Source: DATKSS01 sp035468355
GTDB taxonomy: Bacteria; Chloroflexota; Dormibacteria; Dormibacterales; Dormibacteraceae
Assembly (NCBI GenBank): GCA_035468355.1
Contig: DATITA010000027.1
Span: 1 to 11,431, forward strand
Direction: 5' to 3'
Length of the DNA stretch: 11,431 nt
Below the pieces are notes generated by a model. The model ran no database searches and was not told the DNA's origin. It worked only from the letters and a program-made list of their open reading frames with translations. The translations under genes were made by a program, and so were the position numbers. Of the stretch, positions 5,962-11,431 are shown piece after piece. How positions within the stretch are numbered: position 1 is the stretch's first letter; each line of letters starts with the position of its first letter.

Positions 5962-6630
5962 TCAGGCGATTCGGCGGCTCTTCGGGCGCAGGCGCGATGA
6001 AGGGCAGAAGTCGTTGAGCACGCACTCCTCGCATTTGGGCCGCCGGGCCACGCACACCGCGCGGCCATGCAGGATGAGGCGAAGGGACAGCCCGGTCCAT
6101 TCCTCCTTGGGAACCATCGAGCAGACCTGGTGCTCGATCTTCACTGCGTCGCGCGTGGCGACCAGCTTCAGCAGGTTGGTCAGCCGGGTCACGTGCGTAT
6201 CGACCGCGAACCCCGGAACGTCGAAGCCGACGCCGAGGATCACGTTGGCTGTCTTGCGGCCAATGCCCGGGATGGTGACCAGATCTTCCATCCGGGCCGG
6301 CACCACGCCGCCGAAGCCTTCGACGATCTTCCGGCTTGCGGCGATGATCGAGCGCGCCTTGACCCGGAAGAAGCCCGTCGGTTTGATCAGTGTCTCGACC
6401 ACCGCAGGATCGGCGCCCGCCAGGTCAGTCGGAGTCGGGTAGCGCCGGAACAGCTCCGGCGTCACGAGGTTGACGGACCGGTCTGTCGTCTGCGCGGACA
6501 GGATCGTCGCGATCAGGAGCTGAAACGGACCCTCATGTGCGAGCGCTGTGACAGCCGGGTGCAGCTCGCGCAGGCGCTCATACGTCAGCCTCGCCCGAGT
6601 CCGCGCGCCGCGTGGAGGCGGCGGCGACAT
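5962..6630 (-). CDS. nth: Endonuclease III
   Basis: This bifunctional DNA glycosylase/AP lyase removes oxidised pyrimidines in base excision repair. It has 222 residues from ATG 6630-6628. The core ILSAQTTDRSVN (43-54) is followed by the helix-hairpin-helix IPGIGRKTANV with catalytic K126, then AVDTHV with D144. The 4Fe-4S cluster motif is complete: C193-x6-C200-x2-C203-x5-C209. The preferred ATG lies 16 nt after the yqeY stop codon with an A/G-rich AAGAAGAAAG stretch before it. A TTG at 6657 in the same frame would add nine lysine-rich residues and overlap yqeY by 11 bp, and it cannot be excluded. It is co-oriented with yqeY and probably co-transcribed. The protein is followed by a G-quadruplex motif rather than by a clear terminator. 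Confidence 0.95.
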   Translation of the reverse strand: MSPPPPRGARTRARLTYERLRELHPAVTALAHEGPFQLLIATILSAQTTDRSVNLVTPELFRRYPTPTDLAGADPAVVETLIKPTGFFRVKARSIIAASRKIVEGFGGVVPARMEDLVTIPGIGRKTANVILGVGFDVPGFAVDTHVTRLTNLLKLVATRDAVKIEHQVCSMVPKEEWTGLSLRLILHGRAVCVARRPKCEECVLNDFCPSSRLRPKSRRIA

Positions 6631-6646
6631 CCACGCTTTCTTCTTC

Positions 6647-7099
6647 TTAGCTGCCAAGCAGCTTGCGCGCGGCGGCGGCCACCTGCTGGCCTTCCGCTCT
6701 GCCCGCCAGTCGCGCCGTAGCAGCTTTCATCACCGTCCCGAACGCCTTCGGGCCGTCGGGCTTCAGCTCCGCGATTATCGCGCGCACCTCTGCTTCGACC
6801 TCACTCTCGCTCATGGCCGCCGGGAGGTACCCGCGGAGCACGCCCATCTCGGCCTCCTCGCGCTGCGCCGACTCCTCCCGGCCCGCCTTTCTATAGACCT
6901 CGATCGCCTCTTCCCGCTTCTTGACCTCTTTTCGCGCCACCCGCACCACCGCGTCGTCGTCGATCTTGCCGCCCGCCCCACTTTCCTTGCTGACCTTGAC
7001 CAGCTCGCTCTTGAGCATGGAAAGCGTGCTGAGCGAAAGCTCGTCGCGTTTCATGCGCGCATCGACCAGGTCTGACTGGATTCGGTCGTACAGTGCCAC
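6647..7099 (-). CDS. yqeY: GatB/YqeY domain protein
   Basis: This 150-residue stand-alone YqeY protein resembles the tail domain of the GatB subunit of the tRNA amidotransferase. The role of the free form is not settled. Typical features are the N-terminal LYDRIQSDLVDARMKRDELSLSTLSMLKSEL, the VVRVARKEVKKREEAIEVYRKAGR block (about 70-93), the LRGYLPAAMSESEVEAEV stretch, and the terminal GTVMKAATARLAGRAEGQ helix region. The start is GTG 7099-7097, which gives the family's usual length. The longer frame to 7159 would run into the divergent gene. No Shine-Dalgarno sequence is present; GACAAT with an upstream TG ends 7 nt before the GTG, which suggests a leaderless transcript. It is the first gene of the yqeY-nth unit. 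Confidence 0.9.
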   Translation of the reverse strand: MALYDRIQSDLVDARMKRDELSLSTLSMLKSELVKVSKESGAGGKIDDDAVVRVARKEVKKREEAIEVYRKAGREESAQREEAEMGVLRGYLPAAMSESEVEAEVRAIIAELKPDGPKAFGTVMKAATARLAGRAEGQQVAAAARKLLGS

Positions 7100-7106
7100 G
7101 GCGGCG

Positions 7107-7112
7107 ATTGTC
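7107..7112 (-). promoter_or_regulatory. Possible extended -10 of yqeY
   Basis: On the minus strand GACAAT (four of six consensus positions) is preceded by TG at the extended -10 position and ends 7 nt before the GTG start at 7099. The -35 region is weak. Confidence 0.4.
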
Positions 7113-7138
7113 ACACATGCGCCGTGATCGCCGATAAT
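7108..7138 (+). promoter_or_regulatory. Promoter of the proline-rich membrane protein
   Basis: TTGTCA (7108-7113) and GATAAT (7133-7138) each match consensus at five of six positions, with a slightly long 19-bp spacer. The ATG at 7147 is 8 nt after the -10, so the message is probably leaderless. The -35 overlaps the possible -10 of the divergent yqeY gene. Confidence 0.6.
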
Positions 7139-7146
7139 CGGCCCCA

Positions 7147-8049
7147 ATGCCCATTGCACTGATCGCCGGGCCCGTGGTCGCGCTCATCGGAGTAGTGGCC
7201 GTCTTCTTCGTCCTGCGCCGCAAATCCGTCGACAAGCGCTCGATGTATTCGGCCAGGCGCTCGCAGATCGAGCACAAGGTGCGGGCTGCCCGCCAGCGGA
7301 CGCTGACGCCCCACGGCCACGCCGACAAGCCTTCCGAGGCGGCCGACGCCGCGCCGCCGTTCGCCGTGGCACCCGGCAGCCAGGCCACGTCCTACGCGCC
7401 GGCCGCTTACGAGCCCCCACCGGCAGCTCCAGCCCCACCGTTCGGAGCTCCTCCAGCCCCACCGTTCGGAGCTCCTGAAGCCCCACCGTTCGGAGCTCCT
7501 GAAGCCCCTCCGTCGGACTCGCCCTGGGGACCAGTCCCGCCCGGCTCGAGCCCATTCGGCACGACCACCGCAGCTCCGCCGCCGCTCGAACCTGCGCCGG
7601 AGCCCTTCCTGACGCCTCCCGAGCCGCCCGCTTATCAACCTCCCGAGCCGCCTGCTTATCAGCCTCCCGAGCCCCCTGCTTTTCAGCCGCCGGCGGGCGA
7701 GCCGGCGTGGACGCCCGCCGCCGCCCCGTCAGCTCCGGCCACGCCGATCGAGCAGGCCCAGCCGTCGGTAATGACCCCGGCTGGCGGGGGTGCTTCATGG
7801 TCGATCGTCGGCGATACCAAAGACATGTCAGGCGGAGCCGAGCCGGAACCCTCCAGAAAGGGCAGAGGACCCGGCCCCTCGGGCTCGTGGCAGCTCGCCT
7901 CAGGCGAGGCGCCGGGGAGCGAAGCGGATGAGGTTATCAAGACGCCCAGCCCGGCCGTCGCCATCGCGCAGTACGCCATCCTCGTGGTCGGGCTTGTGAT
8001 GGTGCTGATCGGCGTGCTCGTCATGATCGCCAACTCACACGCGGGCTAA
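7147..8049 (+). CDS. Proline-rich protein with two membrane anchors, unknown
   Basis: This 300-residue protein has one membrane helix at each end (about 3-23 and 274-295) joined by about 245 residues of Pro/Ala/Glu-rich, probably disordered chain. RRKSVDKR directly after helix 1 predicts that the chain is cytoplasmic. Two octapeptide repeat blocks stand out: APPFGAPE-type (residues 96-122) and PPEPPAYQ-type (157-180). Further on are two short tryptophan motifs, GASWSIVG and SGSWQLASG. I recognise no catalytic domain or family. It may be a scaffold for partners that bind proline-rich peptides, but that is a guess. It is divergent from yqeY with overlapping promoter elements, and its last 15 bp overlap the end of cofD tail to tail. 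High GC at third positions and a fitting promoter support it as a real gene. Confidence 0.75.
   Translation: MPIALIAGPVVALIGVVAVFFVLRRKSVDKRSMYSARRSQIEHKVRAARQRTLTPHGHADKPSEAADAAPPFAVAPGSQATSYAPAAYEPPPAAPAPPFGAPPAPPFGAPEAPPFGAPEAPPSDSPWGPVPPGSSPFGTTTAAPPPLEPAPEPFLTPPEPPAYQPPEPPAYQPPEPPAFQPPAGEPAWTPAAAPSAPATPIEQAQPSVMTPAGGGASWSIVGDTKDMSGGAEPEPSRKGRGPGPSGSWQLASGEAPGSEADEVIKTPSPAVAIAQYAILVVGLVMVLIGVLVMIANSHAG
7432..7512 (+). repeat. 24-bp tandem repeat, about 3.4 copies
   Basis: Units begin at 7432, 7456 and 7480, with a partial copy from 7504. The second and third copies are identical and the first differs only in its last codon. Each encodes APPFGAPE or APPFGAPP in frame within the proline-rich protein. 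Confidence 0.9.
7615..7692 (+). repeat. Second 24-bp tandem repeat, about 3 copies
   Basis: Units at 7615-7638, 7639-7662 and 7663-7686, plus two more proline codons, encode PPEPPAYQ, PPEPPAYQ and PPEPPAFQ. Differences between copies are mostly silent third-position changes, so this block looks older or under stronger protein-level selection than the first block. Confidence 0.9.
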
Positions 8050-8931
8050 GAGAGCTTCCGCGAGGACGCGTCCGCCGTCCTTCATGACCGTGTCGCAAAA
8101 CAGGACGCGGTAGTCCAGGCCTTCGATCTCGCCCGCGATCGCGCGGTCGCGCTCATCCAGTACGAAAGTGCCTGCCACCTCGCGATAGAGCCGCGCCACC
8201 TCGAGCGGGCCGGGCTCGACGCCCAGCGCTCTCATCATCTCGACCGTCGGCCCTTTGAGCGCGGCGCCGCCGACGATCGGGGTCACAGCGACGGAGCGAG
8301 CACGATTCATGTGAAGCCCTACGAGCTGGAGGATCGGGGCGACCGAGATCATCGGGTTGGACGGGCCGATGACGATCAGCTCGGCGTCGCCGAGCGCGGA
8401 CACCACCTCAGGGGACGCCTTCGCCGACTCGATGCCTTCGAAGCGGACCGTGACAAGCCTGGGTCTCAGGCGCTCGCGGACAAAGTACTCCTGGAACGAC
8501 AGCTCACCCGCGTCGGTGATGAAACGCGTCCGGACGGGCGCGTCTGACATCGGCAGCACGCGAGCGTTCAGGTTGAGCCTTTCGCACAGCGTCGCGGTGG
8601 CCTCTGTAAGCGTTGCTCCGCGCCGCATGAGGTCATCCCGCAAAAGGTGCGTGGCGATGTCCCTGTCGCCGATTCGAAACCACGTGTCCTCGCCAACCCG
8701 CGACAGCGCTTCGAGGACGTGGAACGTGTCGCCGCTGACGCCGTACCCCGCCTTCTCGTTGAAGATGCCGGCCAGCCGGTACAGCACCGCGTCGACGTCG
8801 GGACACACCAAGAGGCCCCAGAACTCGTCGTCGTCGGCCGTGTTGGCCACCACGGTCAGGTGGCCGGGAGGAAGGACGGTCTGGAGGCCCACCGCGAGCT
8901 TTGCCCCGCCGGTGCCGCCGGCCAGCAGCAC
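8035..8931 (-). CDS. cofD: 2-phospho-L-lactate transferase (F420 synthesis)
   Basis: CofD (FbiA in actinobacteria) transfers the phospho-acid moiety from the CofC product to the deazaflavin FO, giving F420-0 or dehydro-F420-0. Motifs in order: LAGGTGGAKLA (about 3-13), NTADDDEFWGLLVCPDVDAVLYRLAG (starting at residue 30), GYGVSGDT (62-69), GDRDIATHL (88-96) and IGPSNPMISVAPIL in the second half. The length of 298 fits the family. The GTG at 8931 starts within the first beta strand; a CTG at 8940-8938 would give MRTVLLAGGTGG and a 4-nt CTGA overlap with the cofE stop, matching the family N-terminus better. The coordinates given use the GTG. It is the last gene of the fgd-cofC-cofE-cofD operon, and its tail overlaps the convergent proline-rich gene by 15 bp. 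Confidence 0.93.
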   Translation of the reverse strand: MLLAGGTGGAKLAVGLQTVLPPGHLTVVANTADDDEFWGLLVCPDVDAVLYRLAGIFNEKAGYGVSGDTFHVLEALSRVGEDTWFRIGDRDIATHLLRDDLMRRGATLTEATATLCERLNLNARVLPMSDAPVRTRFITDAGELSFQEYFVRERLRPRLVTVRFEGIESAKASPEVVSALGDAELIVIGPSNPMISVAPILQLVGLHMNRARSVAVTPIVGGAALKGPTVEMMRALGVEPGPLEVARLYREVAGTFVLDERDRAIAGEIEGLDYRVLFCDTVMKDGGRVLAEALLARV

Positions 8932-8936
8932 CGTCC

Positions 8937-9674
8937 TCAGCGGAAGAGGTCCTCGCCGACCGGCCTGATCAGGTCGCGCCCTGCACCGGCACCCTCCAGG
9001 CGCAGCCCGCGGACGATGACCGCCGGGATGCGTGACGTCTTGCCCATCACGATGCCCGCCGCGGCCGCGATGTCGTCGGCGACCGCGAGGACGGTCGCGT
9101 GAAGGCCCTGGCCGGCGTCGTCAACGGTGCCCCGCAGGTCGAGAGTCGCCGGCAGGCCGGCCAGGCCCAGCGCCACGTTTACGATCCCGATTCGCCAGGG
9201 CCGCCCGAACGTATCGGAGACGATCACGCCTACGTCGACTCCCGCCAGCTCGCGCAGACTGCCGCGCAGGCGCTCGGCGCTCGCATCGGGGTCGACCGGA
9301 AGGAGGCTCAGGAGGGTGCGGCCTCCGACGTTGGAATGGTCCACCCCGCCGTTGGCGCAGATGAACCCGTGGCGGGTCTCGGTGATCAGAACGCGCTCCG
9401 AGCGAACGATCCGCACGCTCTCGTCGAGAACGACCTGGACGGCGCGCGGGTCCGGCGCCGCGATCAAACGCGCCGCGATCTCGACGGCCTGTTCGCTGGC
9501 GGTGACCATGTCGAGATCGACCATGCGGCCCTCCGATTTCGAAACGACCTTCTGAGCGACCACGAGCACATCGCCGGCGGCAAGCGCGGCCCGACCGCTG
9601 ATCAGGACGCCGAGGTCGTCACCGGCCCGCACTTCGGGCAGGCCTTCGACGCCGATCAGCTCGATTCGACTCAC
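8937..9674 (-). CDS. cofE: F420-0:gamma-glutamyl ligase
   Basis: CofE adds L-glutamate residues to F420-0 in a GTP-dependent reaction, giving the polyglutamate tail of F420. The 245 residues show VVAQKVVSKSEGR (38-50), TRHGFICANGGVDHSNVG (100-117, D112 a likely metal ligand), and VSDTFGRPWRIGIVNVALG (152-170, D154 and T155 likely ligands). This is the single-domain form: it lacks the C-terminal flavin reductase half found in actinobacterial FbiB, which is about 450 residues. The start is GTG 9674-9672. Its GTGA overlaps the TGA stop of cofC by 4 nt, so translation is almost certainly coupled. The stop codon at 8939-8937 likewise touches the possible CTG start of cofD. Confidence 0.94.
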   Translation of the reverse strand: MSRIELIGVEGLPEVRAGDDLGVLISGRAALAAGDVLVVAQKVVSKSEGRMVDLDMVTASEQAVEIAARLIAAPDPRAVQVVLDESVRIVRSERVLITETRHGFICANGGVDHSNVGGRTLLSLLPVDPDASAERLRGSLRELAGVDVGVIVSDTFGRPWRIGIVNVALGLAGLPATLDLRGTVDDAGQGLHATVLAVADDIAAAAGIVMGKTSRIPAVIVRGLRLEGAGAGRDLIRPVGEDLFR

Positions 9675-10264
9675 ACCGCGCGGCGCAGGCGCGCGAGATC
9701 GGGGGGCTCGTCGAGATCAAGCGCCATCGCTTCCGAGTGGTGCATGAGGAACTGGACTCCGCGCGACTCGGCGTCGTGGCTGAACTTGGCCAGCGAATCG
9801 TCCCCGAAATGAAGGGAAATCGCGTCCGGAGGACGCAGGTAGAGGGCGTTCGTTCCGCCGCGGCCGATTGCTGGGACCGCCATCACCAGCGGACCGGCGG
9901 CGGCCGCCGCGGCTTCGAGCAGGTCGCGCACCGATTCCGCAGTCACGAGGGGAAGGTCGCTCGAAAGCAGCAAGACCGAATCGGCGCCCGCGGACACAGC
10001 TCGCGCGATTCCACGGGATGCCGCCACGTTCTGGCCCTCCTCGCGAGGCTCCAGCAGGACCTCCGCCCCCCACACTGCGGCCAGCGCCGCCACCCCCTCG
10101 GCGCCGGCGACCACCAGCACGTGGTCGCCTGCTGCTGCCGCCCTCACGGCAAGACGCGCGTTGCGTCGCGCCAATGCCCGTCGCGCCCGGGGATCAAGCG
10201 CCGGGCGCAGCCTCTGCTTAGCCGAGCCGAAATCCTTGACCAGCACGATGACCCAGGTGGCCAC
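9671..10264 (-). CDS. cofC: 2-phospho-L-lactate (or PEP) guanylyltransferase
   Basis: CofC (FbiD in mycobacteria) condenses GTP with 2-phospho-L-lactate, phosphoenolpyruvate or a related acid to make the activated precursor used by CofD. The 197 residues have the nucleotide-binding VKDFGSAKQRL (9-19), LLSSDLPLV (99-107, with metal ligand D103), IGRGGTNALYL (133-143), FGDDSLAKF (153-161) and LDLDEPPDL (182-190), all in the order expected of the family. The sequence does not settle which acid it uses. The start is GTG 10264-10262, 2 nt after the fgd stop codon, with AGAGG close upstream. A longer open frame to 10432 would lie inside fgd and adds only low-complexity shadow sequence. It overlaps cofE by 4 nt. 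Confidence 0.91.
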   Translation of the reverse strand: MATWVIVLVKDFGSAKQRLRPALDPRARRALARRNARLAVRAAAAGDHVLVVAGAEGVAALAAVWGAEVLLEPREEGQNVAASRGIARAVSAGADSVLLLSSDLPLVTAESVRDLLEAAAAAAGPLVMAVPAIGRGGTNALYLRPPDAISLHFGDDSLAKFSHDAESRGVQFLMHHSEAMALDLDEPPDLARLRRAV

Positions 10265-10266
10265 CT

Positions 10267-11271
10267 CTAACCCCACTCCTTGCGTATGCGCGGCAGGATC
10301 TGTGAGCCGTAAAGCTCCAAGAAGCGCGCCTGGCCGTCGCCGGGAGAATGGAAGACCAGGTGGTTGAACCCGAGGTCCAGGTAAGGGCGCAGCTGCTCGA
10401 TGTGCTCGTCCGGGTCGCTGGACACCAGCCAACGTCGGTGCGCCACGTCCTCGACGCCGCGTGCCAGGCGCTCCATCTCGCGAGGGTCATCAATTCCCGC
10501 CTTGGACTCGGCGGGCAGTGCGAGCGCCGCCCAGATCTTGGTGTCCTCCATGGCGCGAGCACGGTCCGTGTCGTACGACACTTTGACCTCGATCATCCTG
10601 TCGAGCTCGCTCGCGTCACGGCCCGATTCCTTGGCGCCACTTTCGAACGAGGGCAGCAACTGCTCGGAGTACAGCTCCATTCCTTTGCCGGATGTGCAGA
10701 TGAGGCCGTCGGCCGCCCGCCCGGCGTACTTCGCCACCTGCGGGCCCCCAGCGCCAACATACAGGGGCACCGGCTTCTCGGGGCGGTCGTAGATGGTCGC
10801 GTTGCGGGTGTGGTAGTACTCGCCGTCGAAGCTCACGAGCTCCTCGGTCCAGAGCTGGCGGATCAGACGCACAGCTTCACGCAGGCGCGCGAACCGCTCT
10901 TTGTTGTCCGGCCACGCGATGCCCAGCGCGCCTTCGTTGAGGTGCTCGCCCGTGCCAACGCCCAGGATCATCCGGCCTGGATGAAGAGATCCAAGCGTGC
11001 CGAACGCCTGCGCCACAACGGCCGGGTGATAGCGGAAGGTCGGCGTCACCACCGAGGTGCCGAGCGCGACTCGGCTGGTTCGCTCGCCTACCGCGGCAAG
11101 CCAGGCGAAGGCGAAGGGCGCGTGGCCATCGGAGTGACGCCACGGCTGGAAGTGGTCGCTGACGAACACGCTGTCGAACCCGTTCTTCTCGGCACCGACC
11201 GCGAAATCGAGCAGCTCTCGCGGGCCGAACTGCTCAGCCGAAGCCTTGTAACCGAGTCGCAAGTTGCGCAA
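10267..11271 (-). CDS. fgd: F420-dependent glucose-6-phosphate dehydrogenase
   Basis: This luciferase-like (LLM) flavoenzyme-family protein oxidises glucose-6-phosphate to 6-phosphogluconolactone and reduces F420. Its 334 residues resemble mycobacterial Fgd1 throughout, for example LGYKASAEQF (6-15), SDHFQPWRH (38-46), GTSVVTPTFRY (71-81) and GVGTGEHLNE (104-113). Active-site residues D39, H40, W44 and E109 are conserved, as are the phosphate-binding residues K196, K257 and probably R280 (Fgd1 K198, K259, R283). These make the specific name more likely than a general LLM oxidoreductase. The start is TTG 11271-11269; the preceding codon in frame is TAG, so it cannot extend further, and a second TTG lies at 11262. 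No Shine-Dalgarno sequence is present, while TACAGT ends 7 nt upstream. It leads the cofC-cofE-cofD operon. Confidence 0.94.
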   Translation of the reverse strand: MRNLRLGYKASAEQFGPRELLDFAVGAEKNGFDSVFVSDHFQPWRHSDGHAPFAFAWLAAVGERTSRVALGTSVVTPTFRYHPAVVAQAFGTLGSLHPGRMILGVGTGEHLNEGALGIAWPDNKERFARLREAVRLIRQLWTEELVSFDGEYYHTRNATIYDRPEKPVPLYVGAGGPQVAKYAGRAADGLICTSGKGMELYSEQLLPSFESGAKESGRDASELDRMIEVKVSYDTDRARAMEDTKIWAALALPAESKAGIDDPREMERLARGVEDVAHRRWLVSSDPDEHIEQLRPYLDLGFNHLVFHSPGDGQARFLELYGSQILPRIRKEWG

Positions 11272-11431
11272 CTAGTGGACTGTAACGGCCAGAGCTGGAG
11301 CAGGCCGCAGGCTCGAAGACCGGCGTTCCAGGCGGCCGGTGCCAAGGCGCGGGTGGCGAGAGGACGATGGCATCTTTCGATTCCTGAGGACGACCGCCGG
11401 GTCCCGCAACGCAGGCATCAGCGCCCGCAGG
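11272..11431 (-). CDS. Possible 3' end of an upstream gene
   Basis: A minus-strand frame is open from the right edge to a TAG at 11274-11272, directly before the TTG start of fgd. It reads about 52 residues, beginning LRALMPALRDPAVVLRNRK and then becoming Ser/Arg/Pro-rich. Third-position GC is high in the first third and lower after that. If real, it is the C-terminus of a protein encoded upstream of fgd. I recognise no family, and another frame is also open here. The stretch may equally be non-coding upstream region: it holds a GC-rich inverted repeat (11319-11324 with 11335-11340) and the possible -10 of fgd. Confidence 0.25.
   Translation of the reverse strand, partial: LRALMPALRDPAVVLRNRKMPSSSRHPRLGTGRLERRSSSLRPAPALAVTVH
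11279..11284 (-). promoter_or_regulatory. Possible -10 element of the fgd operon
   Basis: On the minus strand TACAGT (four of six consensus positions) ends 7 nt before the TTG start at 11271. No matching -35 was seen, so this is weak on its own and rests on its likeness to other starts in the window. Confidence 0.3.

Noticed and set aside
6067..6720. Plus-strand open frame opposite nth and yqeY
   Set aside because: Shadow of two clear minus-strand genes. Its translation has no recognisable domain.
7100..7159. Upstream extension of yqeY to 7159
   Set aside because: It would cross the divergent promoter region and the start of the plus-strand gene. The GTG at 7099 gives the family's usual length.
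8357..8968. Plus-strand open frame of 203 residues opposite cofD
   Set aside because: Ser/Arg/Pro-rich shadow of the cofD frame.
9099..9812. Plus-strand open frame opposite cofE and cofC
   Set aside because: Antisense to well-recognised F420 genes, with no motifs and no start signal.
10265..10432. Upstream extension of cofC to 10432
   Set aside because: The added residues lie inside fgd, are low complexity and are absent from the CofC family. The GTG at 10264 gives the normal length.
1..11431. CRISPR array, tRNA, rRNA, insertion sequence or phage genes
   Set aside because: No regularly spaced repeats with unique spacers, no cloverleaf, transposase or integrase motifs were seen. The tandem repeats found are in-frame proline codon repeats.

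Overview
The window is a G+C-rich (about two thirds by eye), densely coded bacterial chromosome segment with no RNA genes, insertion sequences, CRISPR arrays or phage genes. The strongest lineage clue is an F420 module: an F420-dependent glucose-6-phosphate dehydrogenase followed by the three last F420-synthesis genes. Together with a CHASE2 adenylate cyclase, a PknB-type kinase, GTG/TTG starts and probable leaderless transcripts, this fits Actinomycetota or a neighbouring terrestrial phylum such as Chloroflexota/Dormibacterota. Phylum assignment is inference only.

Left third (1-4340), signalling and membrane genes. The 5' end of a DUF72 (YecE-like) gene runs off the left edge on the minus strand. 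Divergent from it is a CHASE2 adenylate cyclase (230-2407, +). This converges, with 10 bp between the genes, on a tail-anchored Ser/Thr protein kinase (2418-3761, -). Divergent from the kinase is a small DUF4870-like membrane protein (3896-4294, +) with a strong ribosome binding site and a clear intrinsic terminator.

Middle (4339-7099), minus-strand maintenance genes in two units. The upstream unit is yqeY then nth (endonuclease III). The downstream unit has its own probable promoter and holds an SplB/Rv2578c-like radical SAM protein ending in a possible beta-clamp-binding peptide, a 98-residue unknown protein, and a 93-residue coiled-coil protein whose start overlaps the unknown gene. Between the units lies a canonical G-quadruplex motif.

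Right part (7147-11431). A proline-rich double-membrane-anchor protein (7147-8049, +) with two sets of octapeptide repeats is divergent from yqeY and overlaps the cofD tail by 15 bp. The minus-strand operon fgd-cofC-cofE-cofD (11271 to 8035) follows. It has no ATG start at all, and its junctions are 2-nt gaps or 4-nt overlaps. It joins enzymes that complete F420 (CofC activates the phospho-acid, CofD attaches it to the deazaflavin, CofE adds glutamates) to an enzyme that reduces F420 with glucose-6-phosphate. A poorly supported partial frame may end immediately before fgd at the right edge.

I found no clear undescribed system. The observations most worth checking are the window-wide pattern of -10-like hexamers 6-8 nt before start codons, the clamp-like tail on the radical SAM protein and its two unknown partners, the ATG-free F420 operon with a possible CTG start for cofD, and the 24-bp-period repeats in two proline-rich membrane proteins.
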